Shown here piece by piece: positions 26,758 through 37,018 of a DNA stretch of 46,171 nt. Each line of letters starts with the position of its first letter. Position 1 is the stretch's first letter. The notes beneath the pieces were generated by a model. The model made no database searches, was not told where the DNA came from, and saw only the letters and a list, made by a program, of their open reading frames with translations. This DNA comes from Porticoccaceae bacterium (GTDB lineage Bacteria; Pseudomonadota; Gammaproteobacteria; Pseudomonadales; Porticoccaceae), in the NCBI GenBank assembly GCA_024639885.1, contig JAHEGD010000004.1, positions 1 to 46,171 of the forward strand, written 5' to 3'. A program made the position numbers and the translations under genes.

Positions 26758-29130
26758 CTAGAAGGTGTTGCCCATCGAGAACTGGAAGACCTCTCTGTTC
26801 TCGTACTCTGAGGCGTTGAACGGCTTAGCCAAGCTGAAGGTGAGCGGACCAAAGCCGCTCAGCCAGGTGACGCCGACACCGGCGGCAAAGCGCATATCAC
26901 TAAAGCTCGGCTCGTAACAGTTCAACTGAACCCCGTTACAGCTACTGTTAAAGATGTTACCACCATCAAAGAACAGCGACGACTGCACCGAACGCTGGTC
27001 TTTAAGGAACGGCAGCGGGAAGATGATATCAAGACCGCCGATCGCCTTAATGTTGCCGCCCAGCGCGCGCCAGTCTTTGGGGTCCGATGTGTAACTGCTG
27101 GTGCCGCGCGGGCCGAGATCGTTCTTCTCGAAGCCGCGGATCGAGCCCAGACCGCCACCGTAGTAGTTTTTAAAGAATGGCAGCGACCCGGTGTCGCCGT
27201 AGCCGTCAGCGACGCCGAGCTCGGCGCGGAACTTCAGCGTCAAGCGGTTAAAAATCGGCATCGCGATCAGGTACTGGCCGCTGGCGTTAAAGCGCCAGTA
27301 CTCCAGGTCGCTGCCGGGCACGGTGGCTTCAAAACCGACCCGCGCCTGCGACCCACGGGTGGCAAACACACCGCGGTTGAGGGTGGAGCGCACGTAGCTG
27401 AGATTGATGCTGGCGGTGTCGTAGGTATCGCCATTGGCAGTGATGAACTCAACTACCTCTTGAGTTGATGAGAACCGCGACGAGCTCATATCGAGATGTT
27501 CGTAACCGACCCCAAAACCGACTCGCGAAATTTCTGAGAGCGGGTAGCCCCAGTTGAGCCCAGCGCCGTAGCTGGAGGTAGAGTAATCCGACAGCTGATA
27601 GTCGCCGTAGTCGGTCTCACGGGCGAAGATATTAAAGCCGAGGCTAATGCCGTCCACCGTGTAGTAAGGCTCGGTGTAGCTGAGATTGATCGAGGTCTGG
27701 TAGCGGCTGCGGTTGAGTCCGATCCCGACCTGTTTACCGCTGCCGAGAAAGTTGTTCTCGCTGAGGTTGGCGCCGATGATCATACCGGTGCCCTGTGCGT
27801 AACCGAGGCTGGCACCGACCGAGCCAGAGGGCTGCTCCTCTACACTGTAAACTACGTCGATCTGGTCGCTGGTACCGGGCACCGGAATAGTCTCACTGGT
27901 GACCTCTTTAAAGAAGCCGAGTCGCTCCAAGCGCAACTTAGAGTGCTCAATCAGCGCAGTGTTGGCCGAGCCGCCCTCCATCTGACGCATTTCGCGGCGT
28001 AGCACCTCATCGGCGGTCTTGCTGTTGCCGCGGAACTCAATGCGGCGCACATAGGCGCGCATACCCGGGGTGACCAAGAAGGTGACCTTGGCGGTGCCGG
28101 TTTCGTCGTCGACTTCGGGGTAGCCCTGCACCTCAGCAAAGGTGTAGCCGTCGTTACCCAGCCGGCGGGTAATGAACTCGCTGCTGCTAGTCATCAGCGC
28201 CTGCGAAAAGGTCATCCCCTCACGGACCATAATCAGCTGGCGGATCTGCTCTTCCGGGATCACCATCTCACCGGCCAGCTCAACCGCACTGACTTTAAAA
28301 ATCTCGCCCTCGTCGATATTGATGGTGATAAACACCGACTCTTTGTCGGGGCTCACCGCCACCTGGGTGGAGCGCACGTTAAACTGTAGGTAACCGCGGT
28401 CCAGATACCACGACTCGAGCGTATCGATATCGGTCGAGAGCTTCTCGCGGGCGTACTTGTCGTCGCTGCCAAACCAGCCAAACCAGCCGCCGCTCGGCTG
28501 CTGTTCAAATAGCTCCAGCAACTGGCTCTGGTCAAAGGCGCGGTTGCCAACAATGTTGATGTGGCGAATCACCGCAACGTCACCCTCGTCGATGGTGACA
28601 TTGATTTTGATCCGATTGCGCGGCAGCTGCTCAACTTCAGTCTCGACCATCGCCCCGTAGCGGCCCTGGGAGACATACTGGCGTTGCAGCTCTTGGCCCA
28701 TACCATCGAGCACCACTTGGCGGAAGATTTGACCCTCGGCGAGGCCGTTGTCGCGCAGCGCAGAGATCAACTGTTCTGTCTCAATTGCCTTGTTGCCCTC
28801 GATCACGATCTCGGCGACTGCCGGCCGCTCAACCAAGCCCAGCACCAGTACGCCGCCGTCGCGGGCGATCACCACATCTGAGAAGTACCCGCTGCGAAAC
28901 AGCGAGCGGGTCGCCTCTTGTAGGCCGGCGTCATCGACGCGGTCGCCGACGTTGATCGGCAGTGCACCAAACACGGTGCCAGCCGAGACCCGCTGCAGCC
29001 CCTCGATGCGGATATCTTGCACCTCAAACAGCTCAGCCATGGCCGGCGCGGCGAGGCTGGCAAAAAATAGGCTAGCGGCGACTAACAGCGCGCTGTTAAA
29101 TCGCTTTATCGATACCAAAAGTGAAGTCAT
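26758..29130 (-). CDS. bamA: Outer membrane protein assembly factor BamA
   Basis: BamA is the core of the BAM complex that inserts beta-barrel proteins into the outer membrane. The 790-residue precursor (E. coli 810) has a signal peptide ending APAMA near residue 32, five POTRA domains (first ELFEVQDIRIEGLQRV) and a C-terminal 16-strand barrel with the conserved IRGF motif (GSIRGFEKND) and a terminal Phe (FSMGNTF). Skp, its client-delivery chaperone, follows 87 bp downstream; that gap holds a small CTGGC/GCCAG hairpin. Confidence 0.98.
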   Translation of the reverse strand: MTSLLVSIKRFNSALLVAASLFFASLAAPAMAELFEVQDIRIEGLQRVSAGTVFGALPINVGDRVDDAGLQEATRSLFRSGYFSDVVIARDGGVLVLGLVERPAVAEIVIEGNKAIETEQLISALRDNGLAEGQIFRQVVLDGMGQELQRQYVSQGRYGAMVETEVEQLPRNRIKINVTIDEGDVAVIRHINIVGNRAFDQSQLLELFEQQPSGGWFGWFGSDDKYAREKLSTDIDTLESWYLDRGYLQFNVRSTQVAVSPDKESVFITINIDEGEIFKVSAVELAGEMVIPEEQIRQLIMVREGMTFSQALMTSSSEFITRRLGNDGYTFAEVQGYPEVDDETGTAKVTFLVTPGMRAYVRRIEFRGNSKTADEVLRREMRQMEGGSANTALIEHSKLRLERLGFFKEVTSETIPVPGTSDQIDVVYSVEEQPSGSVGASLGYAQGTGMIIGANLSENNFLGSGKQVGIGLNRSRYQTSINLSYTEPYYTVDGISLGFNIFARETDYGDYQLSDYSTSSYGAGLNWGYPLSEISRVGFGVGYEHLDMSSSRFSSTQEVVEFITANGDTYDTASINLSYVRSTLNRGVFATRGSQARVGFEATVPGSDLEYWRFNASGQYLIAMPIFNRLTLKFRAELGVADGYGDTGSLPFFKNYYGGGLGSIRGFEKNDLGPRGTSSYTSDPKDWRALGGNIKAIGGLDIIFPLPFLKDQRSVQSSLFFDGGNIFNSSCNGVQLNCYEPSFSDMRFAAGVGVTWLSGFGPLTFSLAKPFNASEYENREVFQFSMGNTF

Positions 29131-29196
29131 TGAAAGTCTTTAACCTTATTGTCGAAGGCGCTGTCCGCCGCTGTTTATTGGTCTGGGTCTGCCGGC

Positions 29197-30573
29197 TCAG
29201 GTTAGGTCGTTGAAAAGAGCCAACCCCATCAGCCCCAACATCACCGCTAGACCCCACTGCATAGCGACCTGCTGGATGCGGTCGGAGATAGGCCTGCCGC
29301 GCACCGCCTCAAAGGCGTAAAACATCAACCGGCCGCCGTCTAAAATCGGGATTGGCAGCAGGTTCATCACGCCGAGCATTATACTGAGAAAGGCCACAAA
29401 CCGGAGGAAATTATCCCAGCCGGCCTGCGCCGAGTCGCCGGCCACTTTAGCAATGGTGACCGGGCCGCTCAAGTTTTTCGGCGACAGCTGGCCGCTGACC
29501 AATTTGCCGACCGAGGCCAGCACCAGCTGCGACATTTCGGCAGTCTGGCCGACCGCGCGGGCCAGTGCGCTGGCCGGGTTGTAACTCACATCGCGCCACA
29601 GCGCCTCGGGGTAGCTGCCCAGCTGGCCGAATTCGATACCGATCTGCCAGCGGCTGACACCGTCGCGCAGTACCGGCGCAGCGGCGACCGACAGCTCGTT
29701 GCGCTCCACGTCAGCCGCGCTACCGCGCTCAACTGTGAGCCAGACCGGCTCGCCGGCAGCGGCCGCCAGCGCCGCCGAGAACGCCGCCGCCGATACCAGC
29801 GGGCGGCCGTCGAGGGCGACAATCTTGTCACCTTCGCGCAGCCCAGCGGCAGCGGCCGGTGTGCCGGCCGCGACGCCGCGCACCAGCAGCGCATCCAGCT
29901 GGTAGGGCGGGCTAATGCCGAGCGCCTGCAGCGGCTGCGGCGCCTCGCGCTCGCTCAGCCAGTCGCTGATTGGCAACCGGTACTGGCCGGCGCTGCCGTC
30001 GCTGCGGCGTATACCCAACTCAATCGCGCCGGAGTTGCCCAAATAGTGAAACAGCTCGCGGTTGAGGTCGCCCAGCGTCGCCACCGCCACCCCGCCGACC
30101 GATTCGACCAACATGCCCTCTTCCAGCCCCGCCGCGGCGGCCGGCGACTCTGCGCCGATAGCACCGAGCTGGGGCGCCAAATCGCGCTCACCGCCAAGCA
30201 GCACCACCCAGAAGAAAAACACTGCAAGAATAAAGTTGGCGACCGGCCCGGCGACCACAATCGCCATCCGCTGCCAGACGGTTTTGCTCTGATAACTGTC
30301 ACTGCCGGCGGCGCCAACACCGTCGCCGCGCATTTTGACAAACCCGCCAAGCGGCAGCAGCGCCAGCCGGTACTCGGTGCCGTGGCGGTCGCGGCCGCTC
30401 CACAGCGCCGGCCCAAAGCCGATCGAAAACTGCTCGACAAACACCCCGCAGTGGCGCGCCACATAGAAGTGGCCGTACTCGTGGAAGGCGATCAACACGC
30501 CCAGCGCCAGCAGCACCGAGCCGATCATTACCGCCACATCAAACAGTGCCAAGCCAGACAACCACTCAACCAC
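29197..30573 (-). CDS. rseP: Site-2 intramembrane metalloprotease RseP
   Basis: RseP cleaves the anti-sigma factor RseA and leftover signal peptides within the inner membrane. The 458-residue product has the zinc motif H31-E32-x-x-H35 (FHEYGHF) in the first helix, two tandem PDZ domains in the middle, and the third ligand D412 in PIPILDGG before the last helices. It begins with GTG three bases after the dxr stop, with an AAGG-type ribosome-binding site within dxr, so translation is coupled. Confidence 0.97.
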   Translation of the reverse strand: MVEWLSGLALFDVAVMIGSVLLALGVLIAFHEYGHFYVARHCGVFVEQFSIGFGPALWSGRDRHGTEYRLALLPLGGFVKMRGDGVGAAGSDSYQSKTVWQRMAIVVAGPVANFILAVFFFWVVLLGGERDLAPQLGAIGAESPAAAAGLEEGMLVESVGGVAVATLGDLNRELFHYLGNSGAIELGIRRSDGSAGQYRLPISDWLSEREAPQPLQALGISPPYQLDALLVRGVAAGTPAAAAGLREGDKIVALDGRPLVSAAAFSAALAAAAGEPVWLTVERGSAADVERNELSVAAAPVLRDGVSRWQIGIEFGQLGSYPEALWRDVSYNPASALARAVGQTAEMSQLVLASVGKLVSGQLSPKNLSGPVTIAKVAGDSAQAGWDNFLRFVAFLSIMLGVMNLLPIPILDGGRLMFYAFEAVRGRPISDRIQQVAMQWGLAVMLGLMGLALFNDLT

Positions 30574-30576
30574 GCC

Positions 30577-31797
30577 CTACCCCTTCTTGGTCAGTTGCGA
30601 CACCAGCGCCTGCGCTTGCAGCCGGGCGTCGCGATCGCAGGCTTGGACCGCGGCCAGGGTATCCGGTTCCCGCGGCTGACAAGTTTCTAGCACCGCAGCG
30701 ACCAGCTCGGCGATCTGCAAGAAACCGATATGGCCGGCCAGAAATGCGGCGACTGCCACCTCGTTGGCGGCGTTGAGTACCGCCGGCGCAGAACCGCCCT
30801 GCGCGGCGGCGCGGTAGGCGAGCGCCAGCGCCGGAAAACGCTCTAAATCGGGGGCGGCAAAGTCGAGCCGCGCCACCGCCAGCAGATCGAGATGGCCGAC
30901 GCCGCTGTCGATACGCTCTGGCCAAGCCAGTGCGTGGGCGATCGGGGTGCGCATATCGGGGTTACCGAGCTGGGCCAACACTGAGCCGTCGCGGTACTGG
31001 ACCAGCGAGTGGATGACGCTCTGCGGGTGCACCACCACCTCGATCTGATCGGCGCCAACCGCAAACAGGTGCGCCGCTTCTATTAGCTCTAGCCCCTTGT
31101 TCATCAGCGTCGCCGAGTCGACAGAAATTTTGGCGCCCATGCTCCAGTTGGGGTGGGCGACCGCCTCAGCCGGTGTCGCGGCGGCCATCTGCGCGCGACT
31201 CCACTCCCGAAACGGGCCGCCCGAAGCCGACAGCAGCAGTTTGTCGACCCCCTGCGCGGCGGCTACGGCACCGCGCGGGCCACCGCGGTAGGCCTCACTC
31301 GTGTAGTGGCTGGGCAGCGACTGAAAGATTGCGTTGTGCTCGCTGTCAATCGGCAGCAGCAGCGCCGCAGAGCGCTCTACCGAGGCCATAAACAGCGGCC
31401 CGGCCATCACCAGTGCCTCTTTATTGGCCAGCAGCACCCGCTTGCCGGCCTCGACGGCCGCCAGCGTCGGCGCCAGCCCGGCGGCGCCGACGATCGCCGC
31501 CATCACGGTATCTGCCGCCGGGTCGGCGGCGACCGTGCAGAGCGCTTGCGCGCCATAGAGAATATCGCCCTCGAACGGGCCGTCGGCGACCAGCAGTGCC
31601 AACTGCTCGGCGGAACGCTCGTCGCCAACCACCAGGTAGCGGGGCAAAAACTGCGCCGCTTGGGCGGCCAGCTCGGCCAGCCGGGTGTGGCCGGTCAGCG
31701 CGTGTACGCTGTAGCGGTCGGGGTGGCGGGCGACCACATCGAGGGTGCTGACCCCGATCGAGCCGGTTGCGCCGAGTACCGTGAGGTGGCGTTTCAC
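30577..31797 (-). CDS. dxr: 1-deoxy-D-xylulose 5-phosphate reductoisomerase
   Basis: Dxr makes 2-C-methylerythritol 4-phosphate in the MEP isoprenoid pathway, which feeds UppS a few genes upstream. The 406-residue product (E. coli 398) has the NADPH-binding [33 protein letters not shown] (metal-binding Asp/Glu) and SASGGPFRE. It starts with GTG overlapping the cdsA stop (GTGA). Confidence 0.98.
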   Translation of the reverse strand: MKRHLTVLGATGSIGVSTLDVVARHPDRYSVHALTGHTRLAELAAQAAQFLPRYLVVGDERSAEQLALLVADGPFEGDILYGAQALCTVAADPAADTVMAAIVGAAGLAPTLAAVEAGKRVLLANKEALVMAGPLFMASVERSAALLLPIDSEHNAIFQSLPSHYTSEAYRGGPRGAVAAAQGVDKLLLSASGGPFREWSRAQMAAATPAEAVAHPNWSMGAKISVDSATLMNKGLELIEAAHLFAVGADQIEVVVHPQSVIHSLVQYRDGSVLAQLGNPDMRTPIAHALAWPERIDSGVGHLDLLAVARLDFAAPDLERFPALALAYRAAAQGGSAPAVLNAANEVAVAAFLAGHIGFLQIAELVAAVLETCQPREPDTLAAVQACDRDARLQAQALVSQLTKKG

Positions 31798-32639
31798 ACC
31801 ACCAGACCGAGCTGGCTGACCAGCAGGTAGAAGAGCGGCAGGCCGATCATCTGCGCATCGATGCGGTCGAGCACACCACCGTGGCCGGGCAGTATCGCGC
31901 CGCTGTCTTTAACCCCGTGGTGGCGCTTGAGCATACTCTCGAACAGATCGCCGACCGGCGCCGCGGCGGCGACCACCAACAGCAGTGCCGCCAACGGCCC
32001 CAGCGGCAGCCCCACCGCCGCCGAAACCACCAGCGCTAACAGCGCATTGGCCAACAGACCGCCGCCATAGCCCTGCCAAGTTTTGCCCGGGCTGATCACC
32101 GGTGCCAACTTGTGGACGCCGAGCCAGCGACCAAACACATAACCGCCGACATCGGCGAACGCGACCGCGGCGATCGCCAGCAGCAGCCACCAGCGGCCGC
32201 TGGGCAGCTGGATAATAAATACAATAGAGAGCCAGGTCGCCGCCAGCAGTGCCAGCCCGAGCAGCGCCATCACCGGCCAGCGCGCCCACAGCAGGGCGCT
32301 ACTCGGGTAGCCTTGTATCCACAGTAAGATAACCGCCCAAAGCAGTGCCGCGGCTTGCACCACCCACGCCACTCGCGCTGGGTCTACCGAGCGGTAGTCG
32401 AGCAGCAACCAGCCGCCGCCCAACCAGTGGCTGGCCGCCACCAGCAGCGCCACCAGCGCCAGCGCAAACGCCACCCGCAGCAGCGGCCGCTGCCAGCCGG
32501 CCAGCCGGCACCACTCGTCCGCGGCGATCAATACCATCGGCAGTAGTGCTAGGGCAAATTGCTCTGCGCTGAGCAAGAACAAACCCGCCAGCAGCGCGGC
32601 GGCGAGCGCCAGCGCGGTGATAATTCTTGGCAGTAACAT
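31794..32639 (-). CDS. cdsA: Phosphatidate cytidylyltransferase
   Basis: CdsA makes CDP-diacylglycerol, the precursor of all phospholipids including the product of PgsA encoded in this window. The 281-residue protein has about eight hydrophobic helices and the C-terminal signature [18 protein letters not shown] followed by [13 protein letters not shown]. It is 12 bp downstream of uppS. Confidence 0.97.
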   Translation of the reverse strand: MLLPRIITALALAAALLAGLFLLSAEQFALALLPMVLIAADEWCRLAGWQRPLLRVAFALALVALLVAASHWLGGGWLLLDYRSVDPARVAWVVQAAALLWAVILLWIQGYPSSALLWARWPVMALLGLALLAATWLSIVFIIQLPSGRWWLLLAIAAVAFADVGGYVFGRWLGVHKLAPVISPGKTWQGYGGGLLANALLALVVSAAVGLPLGPLAALLLVVAAAAPVGDLFESMLKRHHGVKDSGAILPGHGGVLDRIDAQMIGLPLFYLLVSQLGLVV

Positions 32640-32651
32640 CAGTGGCCCCGC

Positions 32652-33458
32652 TTATTGGTCGGCGACGCTGGTGGCGTCACTGTAGAGTTCAGTGCTGTTG
32701 CGACCGCCAAAGCGGCGCTGCCGCGAGTAGTACTCGGCAACCGCTTGCTCAAACATCTGCTGGCCAAAGTCCGGCCAGTAACAGGGGGCGAAGTAGAGTT
32801 CACTGTAAGCGAGCTGCCAGAGCAAGAAGTTGCTGATGCGCTGCTCGCCGGCGGTGCGAATACAGAGATCTGGGTCGCTTAAACCGGTTAGCTGCAGGTG
32901 CTCGCCGAGCAGCGTCTCGTCGATGGCGTCGCTGGCCAGCTCGCCGCGCTGGACTTTTTCGGCGAGCTGGCGCGCAGCGTCGGCGATCTCCCAGCGGCCG
33001 CCGTAGTCGACCGCCAAGACTAGCTCGAAGCTACCGGCGGCGGTCAGCTGCTCGGCTTGGTCGATCTGCTCGCAGAGCCGCTTACTGAAATTTTCGCGGT
33101 TGCCGATCACCCGCAAGCGCACATCGTCTGCGGCCAGCTTACGCGACTCGCGCTTGAGATAGCTCGAGAATAGCGCCATCAACGCGCGCACCTCGACCGC
33201 CGAGCGGTTCCAGTTCTCGCTGCTAAAGGCGAACAGGGTAATCACTTCGACACCGTGCAGGCGCGCTGCTTTGAGTAGATCGCGGATCCGTTCGGCGCCC
33301 GCCTCGTGGCCGGCGGCACCGCGCAGGCCGCGCTGCTGCGCCCAGCGGTTGTTGCCGTCCATGATCACCGCGACGTGGCGCAGCGGGTGGTCGGCAGCAG
33401 CGGCTAGCGCCTGCAGCTGTTCGGTGGTCGGCGGCAGAGCGACTGCGGAAGTTGGCAC
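32652..33458 (-). CDS. uppS: Undecaprenyl diphosphate synthase
   Basis: UppS condenses isopentenyl diphosphate units to the C55 carrier used for peptidoglycan and O-antigen. The product is 268 residues with catalytic D34 in VIMDGNNRWA, TLFAFSSENWNR, and the IRTAGEQRISNFLLWQ and ELYF segments. About 15 more N-terminal residues precede the core than in E. coli (253); a later start is possible but none is clearly better. Confidence 0.97.
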   Translation of the reverse strand: MPTSAVALPPTTEQLQALAAAADHPLRHVAVIMDGNNRWAQQRGLRGAAGHEAGAERIRDLLKAARLHGVEVITLFAFSSENWNRSAVEVRALMALFSSYLKRESRKLAADDVRLRVIGNRENFSKRLCEQIDQAEQLTAAGSFELVLAVDYGGRWEIADAARQLAEKVQRGELASDAIDETLLGEHLQLTGLSDPDLCIRTAGEQRISNFLLWQLAYSELYFAPCYWPDFGQQMFEQAVAEYYSRQRRFGGRNSTELYSDATSVADQ

Positions 33459-33482
33459 AGTAATCAGATTGACCCGACGGAG

Positions 33483-34040
33483 CTAGATCTCCATCAGGTC
33501 CTTTTCTTTGGCGGCCAGCGCTTGGTCAACCTTGGCGATGTAGCCGTCGGTGATTTTCTGCACCTCATCTTGGGCGCGGCGCTCTTCGTCTTCAGAGATC
33601 ATCTTATCTTTGAGCAGATCTTTAATGTCGCCGAGCACATTGCGGCGCACGTTGCGGATCGCAATACGGCCTCCTTCGGCCTCGTTGCGCGCCTGGCGAC
33701 CGTAGGTCTTGCGGGTCTCTTCGGTCAGTGACGGCAGCGGGATACGGATGACCACACCGGCGGTGGCCGGGTTGAGGCCGAGATCCGACTTCATGATCGC
33801 CTTCTCGACATCGGGGACAATGTTTTTCTCCCACGGCGTGACCGACAGCGTGCGGGCATCTTCGATCACGATCGAGGCGACCTGCGCCAGCGGCGTGTCG
33901 ACGCCGTAGTAAGAGACGTTAATGCCGTCCAGCAGCGACGGGTGGGCGCGGCCGGTGCGGATTTTATTGAACGCCATCGCCAGCGCCTCGAGCGCCTTTT
34001 CCATACGCTGTTCGGCGTCTTTTTTCAGTTCGTCGAGCAT
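33483..34040 (-). CDS. frr: Ribosome recycling factor
   Basis: RRF splits post-termination ribosomes together with EF-G. The 185-residue length is standard, with [15 protein letters not shown], the TPWEKN loop and the three-helix-bundle C-terminus ([20 protein letters not shown]). It is 2 bp after pyrH in the universal tsf-pyrH-frr order. Confidence 0.98.
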   Translation of the reverse strand: MLDELKKDAEQRMEKALEALAMAFNKIRTGRAHPSLLDGINVSYYGVDTPLAQVASIVIEDARTLSVTPWEKNIVPDVEKAIMKSDLGLNPATAGVVIRIPLPSLTEETRKTYGRQARNEAEGGRIAIRNVRRNVLGDIKDLLKDKMISEDEERRAQDEVQKITDGYIAKVDQALAAKEKDLMEI

Positions 34041-34042
34041 GG

Positions 34043-34774
34043 TTACTTCTCCTCGATTAGGGTGCCTTCATCGCCACCCACGATTAATTTTAACAGCGCA
34101 CCAGGCTTGGACATGCGGAACACCCGCAGCGGCATGGTGTGCTCGCGGCACAGGACGATCGCGGTCAGGTCCATCACGCCGAGTTTTTTGTCCAGCACCT
34201 GATCATAGCTGAGGTGGCTGTAGAGTTCTGCACTGGGGTCGAGCATCGGGTCGGCCGAGTAGACGCCGTCGACTTTGGTCGCCTTCAGCACCACGTCGGC
34301 TTCGATCTCGATACCGCGCAGACAGGCGGCCGAGTCGGTGGTAAAAAATGGGTTGCCAGTACCGGCCGAGAAGATCACCACGTCGCCGTGTTTGAGATAG
34401 CGCATCGCGCGGCGGCGGTCGTAGTGTTCCACCACGCCACTCATCGGAATGGCCGACATGACGTGCGAGGAGATATTGGAGCGCTCGAGCGCGTCGCGCA
34501 TCGCCAGCGCGTTCATGACGGTGGCGAGCATACCCATATGGTCGCCGGTGACCCGGTCCATGCCGGCGGCGTGCAGCGCGGCGCCGCGGAACAGGTTGCC
34601 ACCGCCGATCACCAGGCCAACTTGCACACCGATACCGACCAACTGGCCGATCTCTAACGCCATCTGATCGAGCACTTTGGGGTCTATCCCAAAGCCCTCT
34701 GCGCCCATCAACTCTTCACCACTGAGTTTAAGAAGAATACGTTTGTACTTCTTTTCCTTGGCTTGGCTCGACAT
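34043..34774 (-). CDS. pyrH: Uridylate kinase (UMP kinase)
   Basis: PyrH phosphorylates UMP to UDP and is a hexameric amino-acid-kinase-fold enzyme. I choose ATG 34774 because GGAGG lies four bases upstream and the product (243 residues) then begins [20 protein letters not shown] like its relatives; 34804 is also open. Visible motifs are [18 protein letters not shown] and the [12 protein letters not shown] segment. Confidence 0.98.
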   Translation of the reverse strand: MSSQAKEKKYKRILLKLSGEELMGAEGFGIDPKVLDQMALEIGQLVGIGVQVGLVIGGGNLFRGAALHAAGMDRVTGDHMGMLATVMNALAMRDALERSNISSHVMSAIPMSGVVEHYDRRRAMRYLKHGDVVIFSAGTGNPFFTTDSAACLRGIEIEADVVLKATKVDGVYSADPMLDPSAELYSHLSYDQVLDKKLGVMDLTAIVLCREHTMPLRVFRMSKPGALLKLIVGGDEGTLIEEK

Positions 34775-34824
34775 GCGCCCTCCGCTGTTGGTTATCACGG
34801 CCACAAGCTTACAACAATTTGGCA

Positions 34825-34857
34825 GCCCAGCTGCCGGTAGCGCCGCGGCAGCTGGGC
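34825..34857. other. Perfect 12-bp hairpin between tsf and pyrH
   Basis: GCCCAGCTGCCG (34825-34836) is exactly complementary to CGGCAGCTGGGC (34846-34857) around a 9-nt loop. It lies 24 bp past the tsf stop on the minus strand. No T-tract follows, so it is not a standard intrinsic terminator; it could be an RNA-processing or 3'-stabilising hairpin. Confidence 0.6.
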
Positions 34858-34881
34858 CACCGCGGCACTGTCAGCCCCTAA

Positions 34882-35742
34882 TTAAGAGGAGGCAGCGACC
34901 TGTGCGGCTACTTCGGCAGCAAAGTCGACTTCTTCTTTTTCGATGCCCTCACCCACTTCATAGCGGATGAAGCCGGTAACGCTGGCGCCGGCAGCGGCAA
35001 CCAGTTTGCCGACGGTGGTGTCGGGGTCTTTAACAAACGGCTGGTCGAGCAGGCTCGCCTCTTTGAGGAACTTGCTGACGCGGCCTTCAATCATCTTCTC
35101 GATAATCGCTTCGGGCTTGCCGCTCTCGCGCGCCTGTGCAGAGAAGATCTCTTTCTCTTTGGCGATCAATTCGGCGGGCATCTGGTCAGAGCTGACCACC
35201 GCTGGGTTGACTGCTGCTACGTGCATGGCGACGTCGCGGGCCAGCTCTTCGCTGCCGCCGTTGAGGCCGACCACGACGGCGATACGGTTGTTGCTGTGGA
35301 CGTAACCACCGGCCACTTCAGCTTCGATAGCGTCGAGACGACGCGGCGCGATGTTCTCACCGATCTTTTGCACCAGTGCTTCGCGCTTGGCTTCCAGATC
35401 GCCGGCCATCAGTGCGGCCAGGTCGGTGCTGCGCGCGGCAGCTGCGGCGTCGGCAACGGTGTTGACAAAACCGAGGAAGTTATCGTCGCGGGCGACAAAA
35501 TCGGTCTCGCTGTTGACCTCTGCGAGCAGGCCGTAACCGCCTTCGATGCGCACTACAACGACGCCGTCAGCGGCGGTGCGGCTAGCTTTTTTGGCCGCTT
35601 TCAGGCCGCTTGATTTGCGCAGGTCGTCGATCGCTTTGTCGATATCACCGCCGGCGTCAACCAGTGCTTTTTTGCACTCCATCATGCCAAGGCCAGTGCG
35701 CTCGCGCAGATCTTTTACCAGTGAAGCAGTAATTTGGGTCAT
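34882..35742 (-). CDS. tsf: Elongation factor Ts
   Basis: EF-Ts is the guanine-nucleotide exchange factor for EF-Tu. I choose ATG 35742 (286 residues, beginning [17 protein letters not shown]) because GGAGAG precedes it and this matches the family; 35757 would add five residues. The N-terminal [12 protein letters not shown] and the [10 protein letters not shown] core motif are present. A terminator separates it from rpsB, as in E. coli. Confidence 0.98.
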   Translation of the reverse strand: MTQITASLVKDLRERTGLGMMECKKALVDAGGDIDKAIDDLRKSSGLKAAKKASRTAADGVVVVRIEGGYGLLAEVNSETDFVARDDNFLGFVNTVADAAAAARSTDLAALMAGDLEAKREALVQKIGENIAPRRLDAIEAEVAGGYVHSNNRIAVVVGLNGGSEELARDVAMHVAAVNPAVVSSDQMPAELIAKEKEIFSAQARESGKPEAIIEKMIEGRVSKFLKEASLLDQPFVKDPDTTVGKLVAAAGASVTGFIRYEVGEGIEKEEVDFAAEVAAQVAASS

Positions 35743-35807
35743 GGATTCTCTCTCCAAGTTAGGGGGCGCTCGGGCGCCAGATCAATAAAAGTCATTACAA
35801 AGTTGAG

Positions 35808-35829
35808 AAAAAGGGGGCCAGGCCCCCTT
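35808..35829 (-). terminator. Partial terminator/attenuator between rpsB and tsf
   Basis: On the minus strand GGGGG (35827-35823) pairs with CCCCC (35817-35813) around a 5-nt loop and is followed by five T, 25 bp past the rpsB stop. A terminator here probably lowers tsf expression relative to rpsB, as described for E. coli rpsB-tsf. The stem is short, so readthrough is expected. Confidence 0.7.
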
Positions 35830-35854
35830 CTTCAAACGACCGCAAGCGCTCGGC

Positions 35855-36658
35855 TTACTCGGCCGCAGGTACCGGCGCAGCTTCTTCAGCGGCGGCCGGG
35901 GCAGCTTCTTCAGCAGCCGGCGCAGCTTCGACTGCAACTTCTTCTACGAACTCGTCTTTAGCGCCGCCTTTACCGGCAGCGGCCTTGCCTTCCAGCACAG
36001 CGTCAGCTGCCGCTGCGGCGTAGAGACGAATGGCGCGGATCGAGTCATCGTTACCCGGGATAACGTGGTCGACGCCGTCCGGGTCGCTGTTGGTATCAAC
36101 AATACCGATGACCGGGATACCGAGCTTGTTGGCTTCGTTGATGGCGATACGCTCGTGGTCGACGTCGATCACGAACAGCACGTCGGGCAGGCCGTTCATG
36201 TCTTTAATACCGCCGATCGAGGTCTCTAGCTTGACCATGGTGCGCGATCGCATCAGGGCTTCTTTCTTGGTCAGCTTCTCGAAAGTGCCGTCGGCCGATT
36301 GGCCTTCCAGCTCGCGCAGGCGGCGGATCGAATCGCGGATAGTTTTGTAGTTGGTCAACATACCGCCCAACCAGCGGTGGCTGACAAAAGGCTGGCCAGC
36401 GCGCTCGGCCTGCTCTTTAACAATTTTTTGTGCGGCGCGTTTGGTGCCGACAAACATCACTTGGTTGCCCTTGGCAGCGTGGCTGCGCAGCAGTGCCAGC
36501 GCGTCGTTGAACGCGGGAACGGTTTGCTCAAGGTTGATAACGTGGACTTTGTTGCGTGAACCAAAGATGTACTGGGCCATTTTTGGGTTCCAAAAACGGG
36601 TTTGGTGGCCAAAGTGGACACCGGCTTGCAACATATCGCGCATGCTTACTGTAGGCAT
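35855..36658 (-). CDS. rpsB: 30S ribosomal protein S2
   Basis: S2 is a late-assembling 30S protein. The conserved part ([49 protein letters not shown]) matches E. coli S2 throughout. The 267-residue product exceeds E. coli S2 (241) through a C-terminal tail rich in Ala, Glu and Pro with AAPAAEEAA-type repeats, probably disordered. The ribosome-binding site is GGAG eight bases before the ATG. Confidence 0.98.
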   Translation of the reverse strand: MPTVSMRDMLQAGVHFGHQTRFWNPKMAQYIFGSRNKVHVINLEQTVPAFNDALALLRSHAAKGNQVMFVGTKRAAQKIVKEQAERAGQPFVSHRWLGGMLTNYKTIRDSIRRLRELEGQSADGTFEKLTKKEALMRSRTMVKLETSIGGIKDMNGLPDVLFVIDVDHERIAINEANKLGIPVIGIVDTNSDPDGVDHVIPGNDDSIRAIRLYAAAAADAVLEGKAAAGKGGAKDEFVEEVAVEAAPAAEEAAPAAAEEAAPVPAAE

Positions 36659-37018
36659 AGATTTCTCCAGGGGGTTAAGCCTCCACGATCCCCAACTATC
36701 AACCCGTTAAACCGAGGTTTAACCGGCACCCAGACAGCTGTGTCGGAACGTGTGTGATTTACGGCTGCGGCACCATTGCCGAGCCTTATTTTTACTACTT
36801 TAATGGCCGCCCCAACAGCGGCGGCCACGGCGAGCTGGGTTAGCACCCAAATCTCGGCGAGCTTTATACCATAACCACCGCCGCAAAGAAACCAAATTGG
36901 CCCGCTGATTGCCGGCAGTGTCGCCGCTGCGGCCAATACTCTACAATGCGCGGCTGTAGGTAAATTGTAGCCCCAGCGGCCACTGCTGAGCAGCCACTGG
37001 GCCGCCCAAGGAGATCAG
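36659..37018. promoter_or_regulatory. Divergent rpsB/map intergenic region with structured rpsB leader
   Basis: This 360-bp region has no convincing gene. Towards rpsB (minus strand) it holds a perfect GTTAAAC-CTCG-GTTTAAC hairpin (36706-36723), a smaller GACA/TGTC hairpin just upstream, and a GGGG...CCCC pairing that brackets a GGAGG just before the start. This fits a leader subject to S2 autoregulation, as known for rpsB in gammaproteobacteria. An AT-rich patch near 36786-36805 is the likeliest rpsB promoter zone, but I cannot fix the hexamers. Towards map (plus strand) the -10-like TACAAT at 36942-36947 has only a weak -35. Confidence 0.45.

Noticed and set aside
36646-36936. Open frame of 96 codons upstream of and overlapping rpsB on the minus strand
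   Set aside because: It lies in the structured rpsB leader, overlaps the rpsB start out of frame, and has no motif or convincing start.
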